Below are positions 19,133 to 27,075 of a stretch of 64,000 nucleotides of DNA, in pieces. The notes beneath the pieces were generated by a model that did not search any database, was not told the DNA's origin, and saw nothing but the letters and a program-made list of their open reading frames with translations. Position numbers and translations under genes: made by a program. The number at the start of each line of letters is the position of its first letter. Positions within the stretch are counted from its first letter, which is position 1. Source of the DNA: Paraburkholderia sp. BL10I2N1 (GTDB taxonomy: Bacteria > Pseudomonadota > Gammaproteobacteria > Burkholderiales > Burkholderiaceae); the NCBI RefSeq assembly GCF_004361815.1, contig NZ_SNWA01000002.1, positions 1,922,001 to 1,986,000 of the forward strand, read 5' to 3'.

Positions 19133-20068
19133 ATGAAGCAAACCGCCGCTGCACAGCCGGTCGAGCCCGGTGAGCAGGATGCCGCGCTCGAGGAAGGGCG
19201 CGAGGGCCGCGATCCGTTTCTGGTCGGCATGGGAGAGCGCGTGCGGCTGTTGCGTGCCCGCCGTGGCCTGACAAGAAAGGTGCTGGCGAGAGAGGCCGAA
19301 GTGTCCGAGCGCTACCTCGCGAATCTGGAGTCAGGCGTCGGCAATGCGTCGGTGCTGTTCCTTCGTCAGCTGACGAAGGCACTAAATTGCACGCTGGCGG
19401 AAATTGTCGGGGACGAGACCACCTCGTCGGCTGACTGGCTGCGCATCCGCGAACTGCTCTACGGCCGCGATCACGACACGCTGAAACGGGCCCGCATTGC
19501 GCTCGAGGAAATGCTGGCCACCGCCCCGCAGGACCCGAACCGGCGCAACCGGATCGCCTTGATCGGCCTGCGCGGCGCCGGCAAATCGACGCTCGGCAGG
19601 ATGCTGGCCGACGAACTGAAAGCACCGTTCGTCGAACTGAACCGCGTCATCGAGCAACTCGCCGGCTGCCCGCCTTCGGAGATCCACTCGCTCTACGGAG
19701 CGAGCGCTTACCGTCGCTACGAGCACCGTGCGCTGGAGGCCGTGATCCAGGAGCATCCCCGCGCGGTGATCGCGTCGCCGGGCGGCCTGGTGTCGGAGCC
19801 CACGACGCTGAAGGCGCTGCTCGCCCACTGTTTCACCATCTGGCTGCAAGCCACGCCGGAAGAACACATGCGCCGCGTGATTGCCCAAGGCGACCTGCGG
19901 CCGATGTCCGGCAACAAGGAAGCGATGGATGACCTGAAGCGCATTCTGGAAGGGCGCGCAGAGTTCTACGGCCGCGCCGACATGACGTTCGACACCAGCG
20001 GCAAGCCGCTCGCCGATTGCTATCTGTCGCTGAGGGACCGCCTGGCAGCGCGCCTTGCCTCGGAATAA
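19133..20068 (+). CDS. boxR: Benzoyl-CoA-responsive repressor BoxR
   Basis: Transcriptional repressor of the box genes, released by benzoyl-CoA in characterised homologues. The N-terminal half holds an XRE-type helix-turn-helix (about 34-93, with LTRKVLAREAEVSERYLANLESG). A linker leads to a shikimate-kinase-like domain with a Walker A motif GLRGAGKST (145-153), which serves as effector-binding site rather than as an enzyme. The start at 19133 gives 311 residues. An upstream in-frame ATG at 19085 is less likely because the TATAAT box lies after it. The gene diverges from the DUF4863-boxD-bclA operon and precedes boxC by 127 bases. Confidence 0.93.
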   Translation: MKQTAAAQPVEPGEQDAALEEGREGRDPFLVGMGERVRLLRARRGLTRKVLAREAEVSERYLANLESGVGNASVLFLRQLTKALNCTLAEIVGDETTSSADWLRIRELLYGRDHDTLKRARIALEEMLATAPQDPNRRNRIALIGLRGAGKSTLGRMLADELKAPFVELNRVIEQLAGCPPSEIHSLYGASAYRRYEHRALEAVIQEHPRAVIASPGGLVSEPTTLKALLAHCFTIWLQATPEEHMRRVIAQGDLRPMSGNKEAMDDLKRILEGRAEFYGRADMTFDTSGKPLADCYLSLRDRLAARLASE

Positions 20069-20129
20069 AAGTGAATTATCCTGCTATTGAATGGCTGTCC
20101 GGAGAAACCCTTAATAAGAACTAAAGTGC

Positions 20130-20158
20130 TTTACCCGGCAGAAAAGATGCACTATCGT
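20130..20158 (+). promoter_or_regulatory. Probable boxC promoter
   Basis: TTTACC (20130-20135) and TATCGT (20153-20158), 17 bases apart, fit a moderate sigma-70 promoter. TGCA (20148-20151) directly precedes the -10. The string GCACTAT overlaps the -10 here and in the boxR promoter, pointing to a common repressor, most simply BoxR. Confidence 0.45.
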
Positions 20159-20183
20159 ACATTCAACCAACTCGCAATGTACG
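20156..20183 (+). promoter_or_regulatory. Inverted repeat abutting the boxC ribosome-binding site
   Basis: CGTACATT (20156-20163) and AATGTACG (20176-20183) are perfect 8-bp arms 12 bases apart. AAGGAG (20184-20189) follows at once, and the boxC ATG is at 20196. It could be an operator or, in the mRNA, a stem next to the Shine-Dalgarno sequence. Confidence 0.5.
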
Positions 20184-20195
20184 AAGGAGACATCC

Positions 20196-21938
20196 ATGTC
20201 AGTCGCTCAATCAGTGGAGCAGGGCGCCGCAACCTCGGCCGCAGGTCAGGCAGCCGCTTCGGTGCCGGCGGCCGCTGCACCGTCGGCTGGTCCGCGTGTC
20301 GAATACCGCACGGAGCCGTCGCGCTATAAACACTGGAAGCTGACATTCGATGGTCCGGTCGCGACGCTCGGCATCGACATCGCCGAAGACGGCGGTATCC
20401 GCGAAGGCTACAAACTCAAGCTCAATTCGTACGATCTGGGCGTCGATATCGAACTGCACGATGCGATCCAGCGGATTCGCTTCGAGCATCCGGAAGTTCG
20501 CACGGTCGTCGTGACGAGCCTCAAGGACCGCGTGTTCTGCTCGGGCGCGAACATCTTCATGCTCGGGCTGTCGTCGCATGCGTGGAAGGTCAATTTCTGC
20601 AAGTTCACCAACGAGACGCGCAACGGCCTCGAAGATACGTCGCGCTATTCCGGTATCAAGTTTCTCGCAGCAGTGAACGGTGCGTGCGCCGGCGGCGGCT
20701 ACGAAATGGCACTCGCGTGTGATGAGATTTACCTGGTCGACGATCGCTCGTCGTCCGTCGCGTTGCCCGAAGTGCCGCTGCTCGGCGTGCTGCCCGGCAC
20801 GGGCGGCCTCACCCGTGTCACCGACAAGCGCAAGGTCCGCCACGACCGCGCCGACATCTTCTGCACGATCGTCGAAGGCGTGCGCGGGGAGCGCGCGAAG
20901 CACTGGCGCCTCGTCGACGAGGTGGTCAAGCCGAATGCGTTCAAGCAGACCATTCAGGCCCGCGCGCTCGAACTTGCCGCGCTGAGCGACCGTCCGGCCG
21001 ACGCGAAGGGCGTGGCGTTGACACGCGTGGAGCGCACGGATCGCGGAGACGGCCTCGGCTATGCCACGGTCGATGTCACCATCGACCGCGTCAAGCGTAC
21101 CGCGAAGTTCACCGCGAAGGCTCCTTCGGGCGTCCAGCCGTCGGATATCGACGCGATTGTTGCCGCGGGCGCGAACTGGTGGCCGCTGCAGTTCGCACGC
21201 GAACTCGACGATGCAATTCTTTCGATGCGTACCAACGAACTCGACATCGGCACATGGCTCTTCAAGACTGAAGGTGACGCCCGCGCGTTGCTCGCCACCG
21301 ATGCCACGTTGCTGCAACACAAGGACCACTGGTTCGTGCGCGAAACGATCGGCATGCTGCGCCGCACGCTGGCGCGCATTGATGTGTCGTCGCGGTCCCT
21401 CTTCGCGCTGATCGAGCCGGGTTCGTGCTTTGCCGGCACGTTTGCCGAACTTGCTTTTGCGACCGACCGCACCTACATGGCCGCGCTGCCCAGCAATGAG
21501 GACGAAGAGCCGGCGATCACTTTGTCTGAGGTGAACTTCGGGCTGTATCCGATGATCACCGGCCAGTCGCGCCTAGGCCGCCGCTTCTACGATGAAACCG
21601 GTCCAATGCAGGCTGTTCGCGAGCAGATCGGCAAGCCGGTCAAGCCGGTGGAGGCCGAGCGGCTGGGTCTCGTGACCGCGTCGCCGGACGATATCGACTG
21701 GGCCGACGAGATCCGTATCGCCATCGAAGAACGGGCGGCGATGTCGCCGGATGCGCTGACGGGCCTCGAAGCCAACCTGCGTTTCAATGGTCCAGAGACG
21801 ATGCTGACGCGCATCTTCGGCCGGCTGTCCGCCTGGCAAAACTGGATTTTCAACCGGCCGAACGCAGTGGGCGAGAAGGGTGCGCTCAAGGTGTACGGCA
21901 AGGGAAGCAAGGCGCAGTTCGACCTGAACCGGGTTTGA
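20196..21938 (+). CDS. boxC: Benzoyl-CoA-dihydrodiol lyase (2,3-epoxybenzoyl-CoA dihydrolase)
   Basis: Ring-opening enzyme of the box pathway: turns 2,3-epoxybenzoyl-CoA into 3,4-dehydroadipyl-CoA semialdehyde and formate. The 580-residue protein contains two enoyl-CoA-hydratase-like (crotonase) halves. In the first, the oxyanion segment SGANIFMLGLSSH and the loop NGACAGGGYEMALACDEI (about 160-178) are clear. The N-terminal 30 residues are an Ala/Gly-rich tail of low complexity. AAGGAG lies seven bases before the start. It begins the plus-strand catabolic operon boxC-boxB-boxA. Confidence 0.95.
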   Translation: MSVAQSVEQGAATSAAGQAAASVPAAAAPSAGPRVEYRTEPSRYKHWKLTFDGPVATLGIDIAEDGGIREGYKLKLNSYDLGVDIELHDAIQRIRFEHPEVRTVVVTSLKDRVFCSGANIFMLGLSSHAWKVNFCKFTNETRNGLEDTSRYSGIKFLAAVNGACAGGGYEMALACDEIYLVDDRSSSVALPEVPLLGVLPGTGGLTRVTDKRKVRHDRADIFCTIVEGVRGERAKHWRLVDEVVKPNAFKQTIQARALELAALSDRPADAKGVALTRVERTDRGDGLGYATVDVTIDRVKRTAKFTAKAPSGVQPSDIDAIVAAGANWWPLQFARELDDAILSMRTNELDIGTWLFKTEGDARALLATDATLLQHKDHWFVRETIGMLRRTLARIDVSSRSLFALIEPGSCFAGTFAELAFATDRTYMAALPSNEDEEPAITLSEVNFGLYPMITGQSRLGRRFYDETGPMQAVREQIGKPVKPVEAERLGLVTASPDDIDWADEIRIAIEERAAMSPDALTGLEANLRFNGPETMLTRIFGRLSAWQNWIFNRPNAVGEKGALKVYGKGSKAQFDLNRV

Positions 21939-22017
21939 GCCGCAGTCCAGGCAATCCCCGTCCGCGCGCACCTTCACCGATCACGCACAGCAAGCGCCCA
22001 AGCCTGAGGAACCGAAC

Positions 22018-23445
22018 ATGTCCACGATTAACTACAGCGAAAAGATTCCGAATAACGTCAACCTCGCCGATGACCGCACGCTGCAGCGCGCGCTTGAACA
22101 ATGGCAGCCGAACTTCCTGTCATGGTGGGGCGATATGGGCCCGGAGGGCTCGCCGAATTACGACGTCTATCTGCGCACGGCGGTGAGCGTCGATCCGGGC
22201 GGCTGGGCGCATTTCGATCACGTGAAGATGCCCGACTATCGCTGGGGCATCTTCCTTACCCCGGGCGACGCAGACCGCAAGATCAACTTCGGCGAGCACA
22301 AGGGCGAAGCGGCCTGGCAGGACGTGCCCGGCGAGCATCGCGCGAACCTGCGCCGGATCATCGTCACGCAGGGCGACACGGAACCCGCATCGGTCGAACA
22401 GCAACGGCATCTCGGGATGACCGCGCCTTCGATGTACGATCTGCGCAACCTCTTCCAGGTGAACGTCGAGGAAGGGCGCCACCTGTGGGCAATGGTATAC
22501 CTGCTGCATCGTTACTTCGGCCGTGACGGTCGCGAGGAAGCGGATGCATTGCTCGAGCGCCGCTCCGGCGACGACAACAATCCGCGCATTCTCGGCGCCT
22601 TCAACGAACGTACGCCGGACTGGCTGTCGTTCTTCATGTTCACGTACTTCACGGATCGCGACGGCAAATTCCAGCTGTCCGCGCTCGCCGAATCCGGCTT
22701 CGACCCGCTCGCACGCACGACGAAGTTCATGCTGACCGAAGAAGCCCATCACATGTTCGTCGGCGAATCAGGCGTGTCGCGCGTGATCCAGCGCACCGCG
22801 CAGGTGATGAACGAACTCAAGACCGACGACGTCAACAAGATCCGCGCGGCTGGCGTGATCGACCTCGAAACGCTTCAGCGCTACCTGAACTTCCACTACT
22901 CGGTGACGATCGACCTGTTCGGTGCGGATCATTCATCGAATGCAGCGACCTTCTATAGCTCGGGTCTCAAGGGCCGTTACGAAGAAACGAAGCGCGACGA
23001 CGACCATCAACTGACCGGTCAGAGCTACAAGCTGCTGGACGTGCAGGACGGCAAGCTCGTCGAGCGCGAAGTGCCGATGCTCAACGCGATGAACGAAGTG
23101 CTGCGCGACGATTACATCAAGGATTCGGTGGCAGGTGTCGGCCGCTGGAACAAGGTGCTCGAAAAAGCAGGCATCGATTTCCGCATGACCGTTCCGCATA
23201 AGGCATTCAATCGGCAGATCGGCACGTTCGCCGGGGTGCGCGTGGCGCCCGACGGTCGCGTCATGAACGAAAGCGAATGGCAGGCGAATCAGGCCAAATG
23301 GCTGCCGACGCCGGAAGATCGCGCGTATGTGGCGTCATTGATGGGGCGTGTCGTCGAACCGGGCAAGTTCGCGAACTGGATCGCACCGCCGGCGATGGGC
23401 ATCAACCGTCAGCCGATCGACTTCGACTACGTGCGCTTCAACTGA
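22018..23445 (+). CDS. boxB: Benzoyl-CoA 2,3-epoxidase, oxygenase subunit B
   Basis: Di-iron monooxygenase that epoxidises the ring of benzoyl-CoA with electrons from BoxA. The 475 residues agree with known BoxB. Carboxylate-bridged di-iron ligands are visible in NVEEGRHLWAMVYLL and in LTEEAHHMFVGESG, the two EXXH-type helices. It starts 79 bases after boxC and is followed after 97 bases by boxA. The three-gene order C-B-A on one strand is the standard one in Burkholderia and Azoarcus. Confidence 0.95.
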   Translation: MSTINYSEKIPNNVNLADDRTLQRALEQWQPNFLSWWGDMGPEGSPNYDVYLRTAVSVDPGGWAHFDHVKMPDYRWGIFLTPGDADRKINFGEHKGEAAWQDVPGEHRANLRRIIVTQGDTEPASVEQQRHLGMTAPSMYDLRNLFQVNVEEGRHLWAMVYLLHRYFGRDGREEADALLERRSGDDNNPRILGAFNERTPDWLSFFMFTYFTDRDGKFQLSALAESGFDPLARTTKFMLTEEAHHMFVGESGVSRVIQRTAQVMNELKTDDVNKIRAAGVIDLETLQRYLNFHYSVTIDLFGADHSSNAATFYSSGLKGRYEETKRDDDHQLTGQSYKLLDVQDGKLVEREVPMLNAMNEVLRDDYIKDSVAGVGRWNKVLEKAGIDFRMTVPHKAFNRQIGTFAGVRVAPDGRVMNESEWQANQAKWLPTPEDRAYVASLMGRVVEPGKFANWIAPPAMGINRQPIDFDYVRFN

Positions 23446-23542
23446 GTGTTAGCTGAGCTTTAACCTGGCATCAACCGAGCAATACCAGGCGTACGGACGC
23501 GATGCAATTGGCTGCGACGTCCGTACGCAGGGGGAGACAAAT

Positions 23543-24790
23543 ATGAACGGCCCAGCCCCGATACAAGTGCTCAAGCAGCATCTGATCGACCCGGAGATCT
23601 GCATTCGCTGCAACACATGCGAAGAGACCTGCCCCGTCGACGCCATCACGCACGACGACAACAACTACGTCGTCAAGGCCGATGTGTGCAATGGCTGCAT
23701 GGCCTGCGTGTCGCCCTGCCCGACGGGTGCGATCGACAACTGGCGCATGGTGCTCAAGGCCGACGCATACAGCATCGAAGAACAGTTCACGTGGGACGAG
23801 TTGCCCGCACAGAACACGACGGCGAGTGCGGCGCTCGATACCCTCGCGGCACAACCAGGTGCGGAAGGCGAGTCGACCGAAATGTCGGATGGCATCGAGG
23901 TCGACACCGTGCGCGGTTCGACGCTGCCGCCGTGGTCGGCAGCTAAGCCCTACGTCAACCTTTATACGCATAAAGTCCCGGTGTCGGCGACGGTAGTCGG
24001 CAACTACCGGCTAACCGACGAGACGACCGGGAGCGACATACATCACATCGTGCTCGATTTTGGAACGATGCCGTTCCCGGTGCTGGAAGGACAGTCGATC
24101 GGCGTGCTGCCGCCGGGCGCGACGAAAGACGGCAAGGCATATCATGCGCGGCAGTATTCGATCGCAAGTCCGCGCGACGGTGAACGCAAGGGCTACAACA
24201 ACCTCTCGCTGACGGTAAAACGCGTGACGCGGGACTATCAGGGCAACGAGGCAGACGGCGTTTGCTCGAACTATCTCTGTGACCTCAAGAAGGGCGACAA
24301 GGTCGACGTAATCGGTCCGTTCGGCAGCACGTTCCTGATGCCGAATCATCCGAGCTCGCATCTGCTGATGATCTGCACCGGTACCGGTTCGGCACCGATG
24401 CGGGCGATGACGGAATATCGCCGTCGTCGCCGTCTGAAGGGTGCGACTGGCAAGTTGATGCTGTTTTTCGGGGCGCGGACCAAGGAAGAGTTGCCGTACT
24501 TCGGGCCGCTCGTCAATCTGCCGCGCGACTTCATCGACACGACGTTCGCGTTTTCACGCACGCCTGGTCAAGCGAAGCGATATGTGCAGGACGCGATGCG
24601 TGAACGCAGCGCGGACGTGGCCCAGTTGCTGCGCGATGCGAACACCTACATTTATGTGTGCGGGCTCAAGGGCATGGAAGACGGTGTGTTGCAGGCGTTG
24701 GGTGATATCGCGGAACAGAACGGCCTGGAGTGGGACCCGTTGTGGCAGACGCTCAAGCGGGAAGGGCGGCTGCATCTGGAGACGTATTGA
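23543..24790 (+). CDS. boxA: Benzoyl-CoA 2,3-epoxidase, reductase subunit A
   Basis: NADPH- and FAD-dependent electron donor for BoxB. The N-terminal ferredoxin part has two 4Fe-4S motifs: Cys20-x2-Cys23-x2-Cys26-x3-Cys30 and Cys49-x2-Cys52-x2-Cys55-x3-Cys59. A linker of about 60 residues follows. The C-terminal two thirds is a ferredoxin-NADP reductase fold with the FAD motif RQYSIASP, the NADPH loop [14 protein letters not shown] and a C-terminal [12 protein letters not shown]. It ends the boxCBA operon and is followed 21 bases later by a strong hairpin. Confidence 0.95.
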   Translation: MNGPAPIQVLKQHLIDPEICIRCNTCEETCPVDAITHDDNNYVVKADVCNGCMACVSPCPTGAIDNWRMVLKADAYSIEEQFTWDELPAQNTTASAALDTLAAQPGAEGESTEMSDGIEVDTVRGSTLPPWSAAKPYVNLYTHKVPVSATVVGNYRLTDETTGSDIHHIVLDFGTMPFPVLEGQSIGVLPPGATKDGKAYHARQYSIASPRDGERKGYNNLSLTVKRVTRDYQGNEADGVCSNYLCDLKKGDKVDVIGPFGSTFLMPNHPSSHLLMICTGTGSAPMRAMTEYRRRRRLKGATGKLMLFFGARTKEELPYFGPLVNLPRDFIDTTFAFSRTPGQAKRYVQDAMRERSADVAQLLRDANTYIYVCGLKGMEDGVLQALGDIAEQNGLEWDPLWQTLKREGRLHLETY

Positions 24791-24810
24791 GTGTTGCGGC
24801 GGCGGTTTCA

Positions 24811-24834
24811 GGACACCCGGTTGATTGGGTGTCC
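24811..24834 (+). terminator. Hairpin ending the boxCBA operon
   Basis: GGACACCC and GGGTGTCC form a perfect 8-bp GC-rich stem with an 8-base loop, 21 bases after the boxA stop. There is no T-run after it, so it may work with Rho or protect the 3' end. Confidence 0.6.
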
Positions 24835-24873
24835 ACCGATGCAGACGTTGCCGTTGTACATATACAGCGCTAA

Positions 24874-24893
24874 AGGTGAGACTTTTCGGGATC
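24874..24893 (+). repeat. Dispersed 20-bp intergenic motif, copy B
   Basis: AGGTGAGACTTTTCGGGATC, in the gap between boxA and the convergent aminotransferase. Confidence 0.7.
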
Positions 24894-25029
24894 GAGCGAA
24901 CGGTGCGTCGCGCGCTGCCGGCTTGCGCACCGCTCCACCGTTAGCCATGGTCTGCGACGAAGAAACAGCTTAACGGTGAGCGGAACGAAAGCACGCCTGA
25001 CATCCGGTCAGCACGTCGCGAACAGCCTG

Positions 25030-26157
25030 TTACCTGCGTGCTGCCTCGCGCAGAAAGTCGGAGACTTTCGCGAGACCAGCTTCGAGCACCTGGCGGTTGT
25101 TCGTATAGCCGATCCGCACATAGCCTTCCATATCCATCGCGCTACCCGGCGTGAACATCACACCCGTCTTTTCGAGCAGTGCGATACAGAAGTCGCGTGA
25201 CGACATGTCGAGATCGAAACGCACCAGCGCAGTCGTGCCGGACTTCGGCTTGACGTAGGAGAGCAGGGGTTCCTTCGCGATCCACGCATCCAGCAGCGCC
25301 AGATTGCCGCGCAGGATGTCGTGGTTACGCTTCAGGATCGCGTCGCGGTTCTCCAGCGCAATCGAAGCGAACAGGTCGTTCAGCATGCCGACACTGATCG
25401 TGTTGTAGTCGCGATGAATCTGCACGCGATGAATCAGGTCCACAGGCGCCACGATCCAGCCCACACGCAGGCCTGCGAGCGACCACGTCTTCGACACGCT
25501 GCCGCTGCTGATGCCCTTTTCGTACAGGTCAGCGACCGATACCGTGAAACCATCGCCTTCCTGGTCGGTGCCGCGATAGACCTCGTCGCACAGCACCCAG
25601 GCGCCACACGTTCGCGCAATGTCGATGAATTGCTCGAGGAACGCTCGGTCCATCAGCGAACCGGTCGGGTTGTTTGGGTTGTTGATCGCGATGATGCGTG
25701 TGTTGTCTTTGACGAGGCGCTTCAGTTCTTCAAGATCCGGCAGGAAGCCGTTTTCCTCGCGCAGCGGCAGGATATCGACGTTCGCGCCATAGCTCGCGGG
25801 AATCGAATAGTGCTGCTGATACGTCGGCAGCACTGAGATCACATGGTCGCCCGGTTCGACGAGCGTTTCATACACCAGCGCATTCGCGCTGATCGCGCCG
25901 TGCGTGATCAGCACATTCGGGACCTGCTGCTCTTCGTACAGCGAAGCCACGTTCGAACGCAGCCGCTCGGTGCCGTCGATCGCGCCATAGGTCAGCTTGA
26001 GCGGCAGTATCTCGGCGAGGATCGAGTCCCGCTTGCCGGAGATCTCCAGCAGTTCTTCGACCGTGAGCGACTCGACGCAGGTTTCCGCGAGATTCAGCTC
26101 GCAGTGGTCCTCATAGAGATCCATCCAGCGTTCGACACCGAATTCCCTGATTTTCAT
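25030..26157 (-). CDS. Class I/II PLP-dependent aminotransferase
   Basis: A 375-residue fold-type I aminotransferase. The PLP lysine is Lys223 in SVSKTWSLAGLR; other cofactor residues lie in NNPNNPTG (159-166) and DEVYRG (191-196). The start at 26157 is supported by AAGGA a short way upstream, while the frame further upstream (26158-26313) has no protein character. The N-terminal MKIREFGVERWMDLYED and the capreomycidine-synthase-like pattern are shared with a group often annotated only as aminotransferase; the amino donor and product are unknown. It stands alone, converging on the box operon and preceded by a gene-poor gap. Confidence 0.87.
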   Translation of the reverse strand: MKIREFGVERWMDLYEDHCELNLAETCVESLTVEELLEISGKRDSILAEILPLKLTYGAIDGTERLRSNVASLYEEQQVPNVLITHGAISANALVYETLVEPGDHVISVLPTYQQHYSIPASYGANVDILPLREENGFLPDLEELKRLVKDNTRIIAINNPNNPTGSLMDRAFLEQFIDIARTCGAWVLCDEVYRGTDQEGDGFTVSVADLYEKGISSGSVSKTWSLAGLRVGWIVAPVDLIHRVQIHRDYNTISVGMLNDLFASIALENRDAILKRNHDILRGNLALLDAWIAKEPLLSYVKPKSGTTALVRFDLDMSSRDFCIALLEKTGVMFTPGSAMDMEGYVRIGYTNNRQVLEAGLAKVSDFLREAARR

Positions 26158-26313
26158 GACTTCCGTCCTTGAATTGAAGAAGCACGTGCGCAGCAGGCTG
26201 TAGTCGCGAAGAGCAGCGACCGGTCGTGATGAAGTATAGACTAAAAAGTCTATATTGGACTGACTGGAATTAAATGGAAGGGGCGGCGGGTCCTCGCCGA
26301 TTCGTCCGTTCAA

Positions 26314-26333
26314 TGGTGAGATAGTTCGGGAGC
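26314..26333 (+). repeat. Dispersed 20-bp intergenic motif, copy C
   Basis: TGGTGAGATAGTTCGGGAGC, preceded by CAA as in copy F. Confidence 0.7.
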
Positions 26334-26600
26334 CGACGCGCGTCTATGCGAGAACAGGCCTGGCCGCCGGATTCGCGGCTGCGCTCCCCCGTTTGATGTT
26401 CTGGCCGTTTCCGGCGTCTCTCCGAAAAGCACTGCGTGAGAATGGATACTGAACGCCACTGCTCGACGACATCGAGTAGCGCTCTCGCTCACGAGGGTCA
26501 ACGACACGGAGATGCAACAGCGCCAACTTGCCCTGCGCATTGCCATCGTTGATATGCACGCGCATCAGTTGTTTACGGGCATAGAAGGTTCGGCGACGAA

Positions 26601-26620
26601 TGGTGAGAGTTTTCGGGAGG
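26601..26620 (+). repeat. Dispersed 20-bp intergenic motif, copy D
   Basis: TGGTGAGAGTTTTCGGGAGG. Confidence 0.7.
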
Positions 26621-26930
26621 TGACGCTGGAGCCTCGTGTTTTGCGTTTTCGGTGCGCACGTCGAGGCTCGAAAAACGTGATCGCGAGTGGCTTCGACTTC
26701 CTCACCGGTCCGTTCGGGCAATGGCAGGAACAGGCATTCGACAACGCTCTGCATTCACCCGGAGAGCCTTGTAGATAAAGGCTTGGCGAGGATCGATGCG
26801 ATCGCGGCCGCGCCACACCTATCTGCCTGATGAACGATGCGAAGCTATCGCGAACGATGACGTCGAACGCCATTTTCAGTGCATTGGTCTGGACGGTCGC
26901 ACTATCGCATGCGACACGATTCGCGCCCTT

Positions 26931-26950
26931 AGGTGAGATTTTTCGGGAGC
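26931..26950 (+). repeat. Dispersed 20-bp intergenic motif, copy E
   Basis: AGGTGAGATTTTTCGGGAGC. Confidence 0.7.
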
Positions 26951-27075
26951 GTGGGAACGGAATATAACGGACGGACTTCGTCTGTCCTTGCGCCAACAAC
27001 AATCAATACTTTTTGCGCATAAAGACAACGCGTGAGAACGAGCCGCTGGCACGCCCGTTATCGTTCACGTCGCAG

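Larger units (their letters stand above)
26158..27075. other. Gene-poor region with three copies of the dispersed motif (918 bp)
   Basis: Between the aminotransferase (upstream side) and the end of the hybrid kinase. Open frames here have no protein-like composition or ribosome-binding sites. Three copies of the 20-bp motif (26314, 26601, 26931) lie in it, 287 and 330 bases apart and all in the same direction. This may be decayed mobile DNA. Confidence 0.55.

Noticed and set aside
26344..27002. Open frames in the gap between aminotransferase and hybrid kinase
   Set aside because: They overlap the dispersed motif copies, have biased composition and no ribosome-binding site; treated as non-coding.
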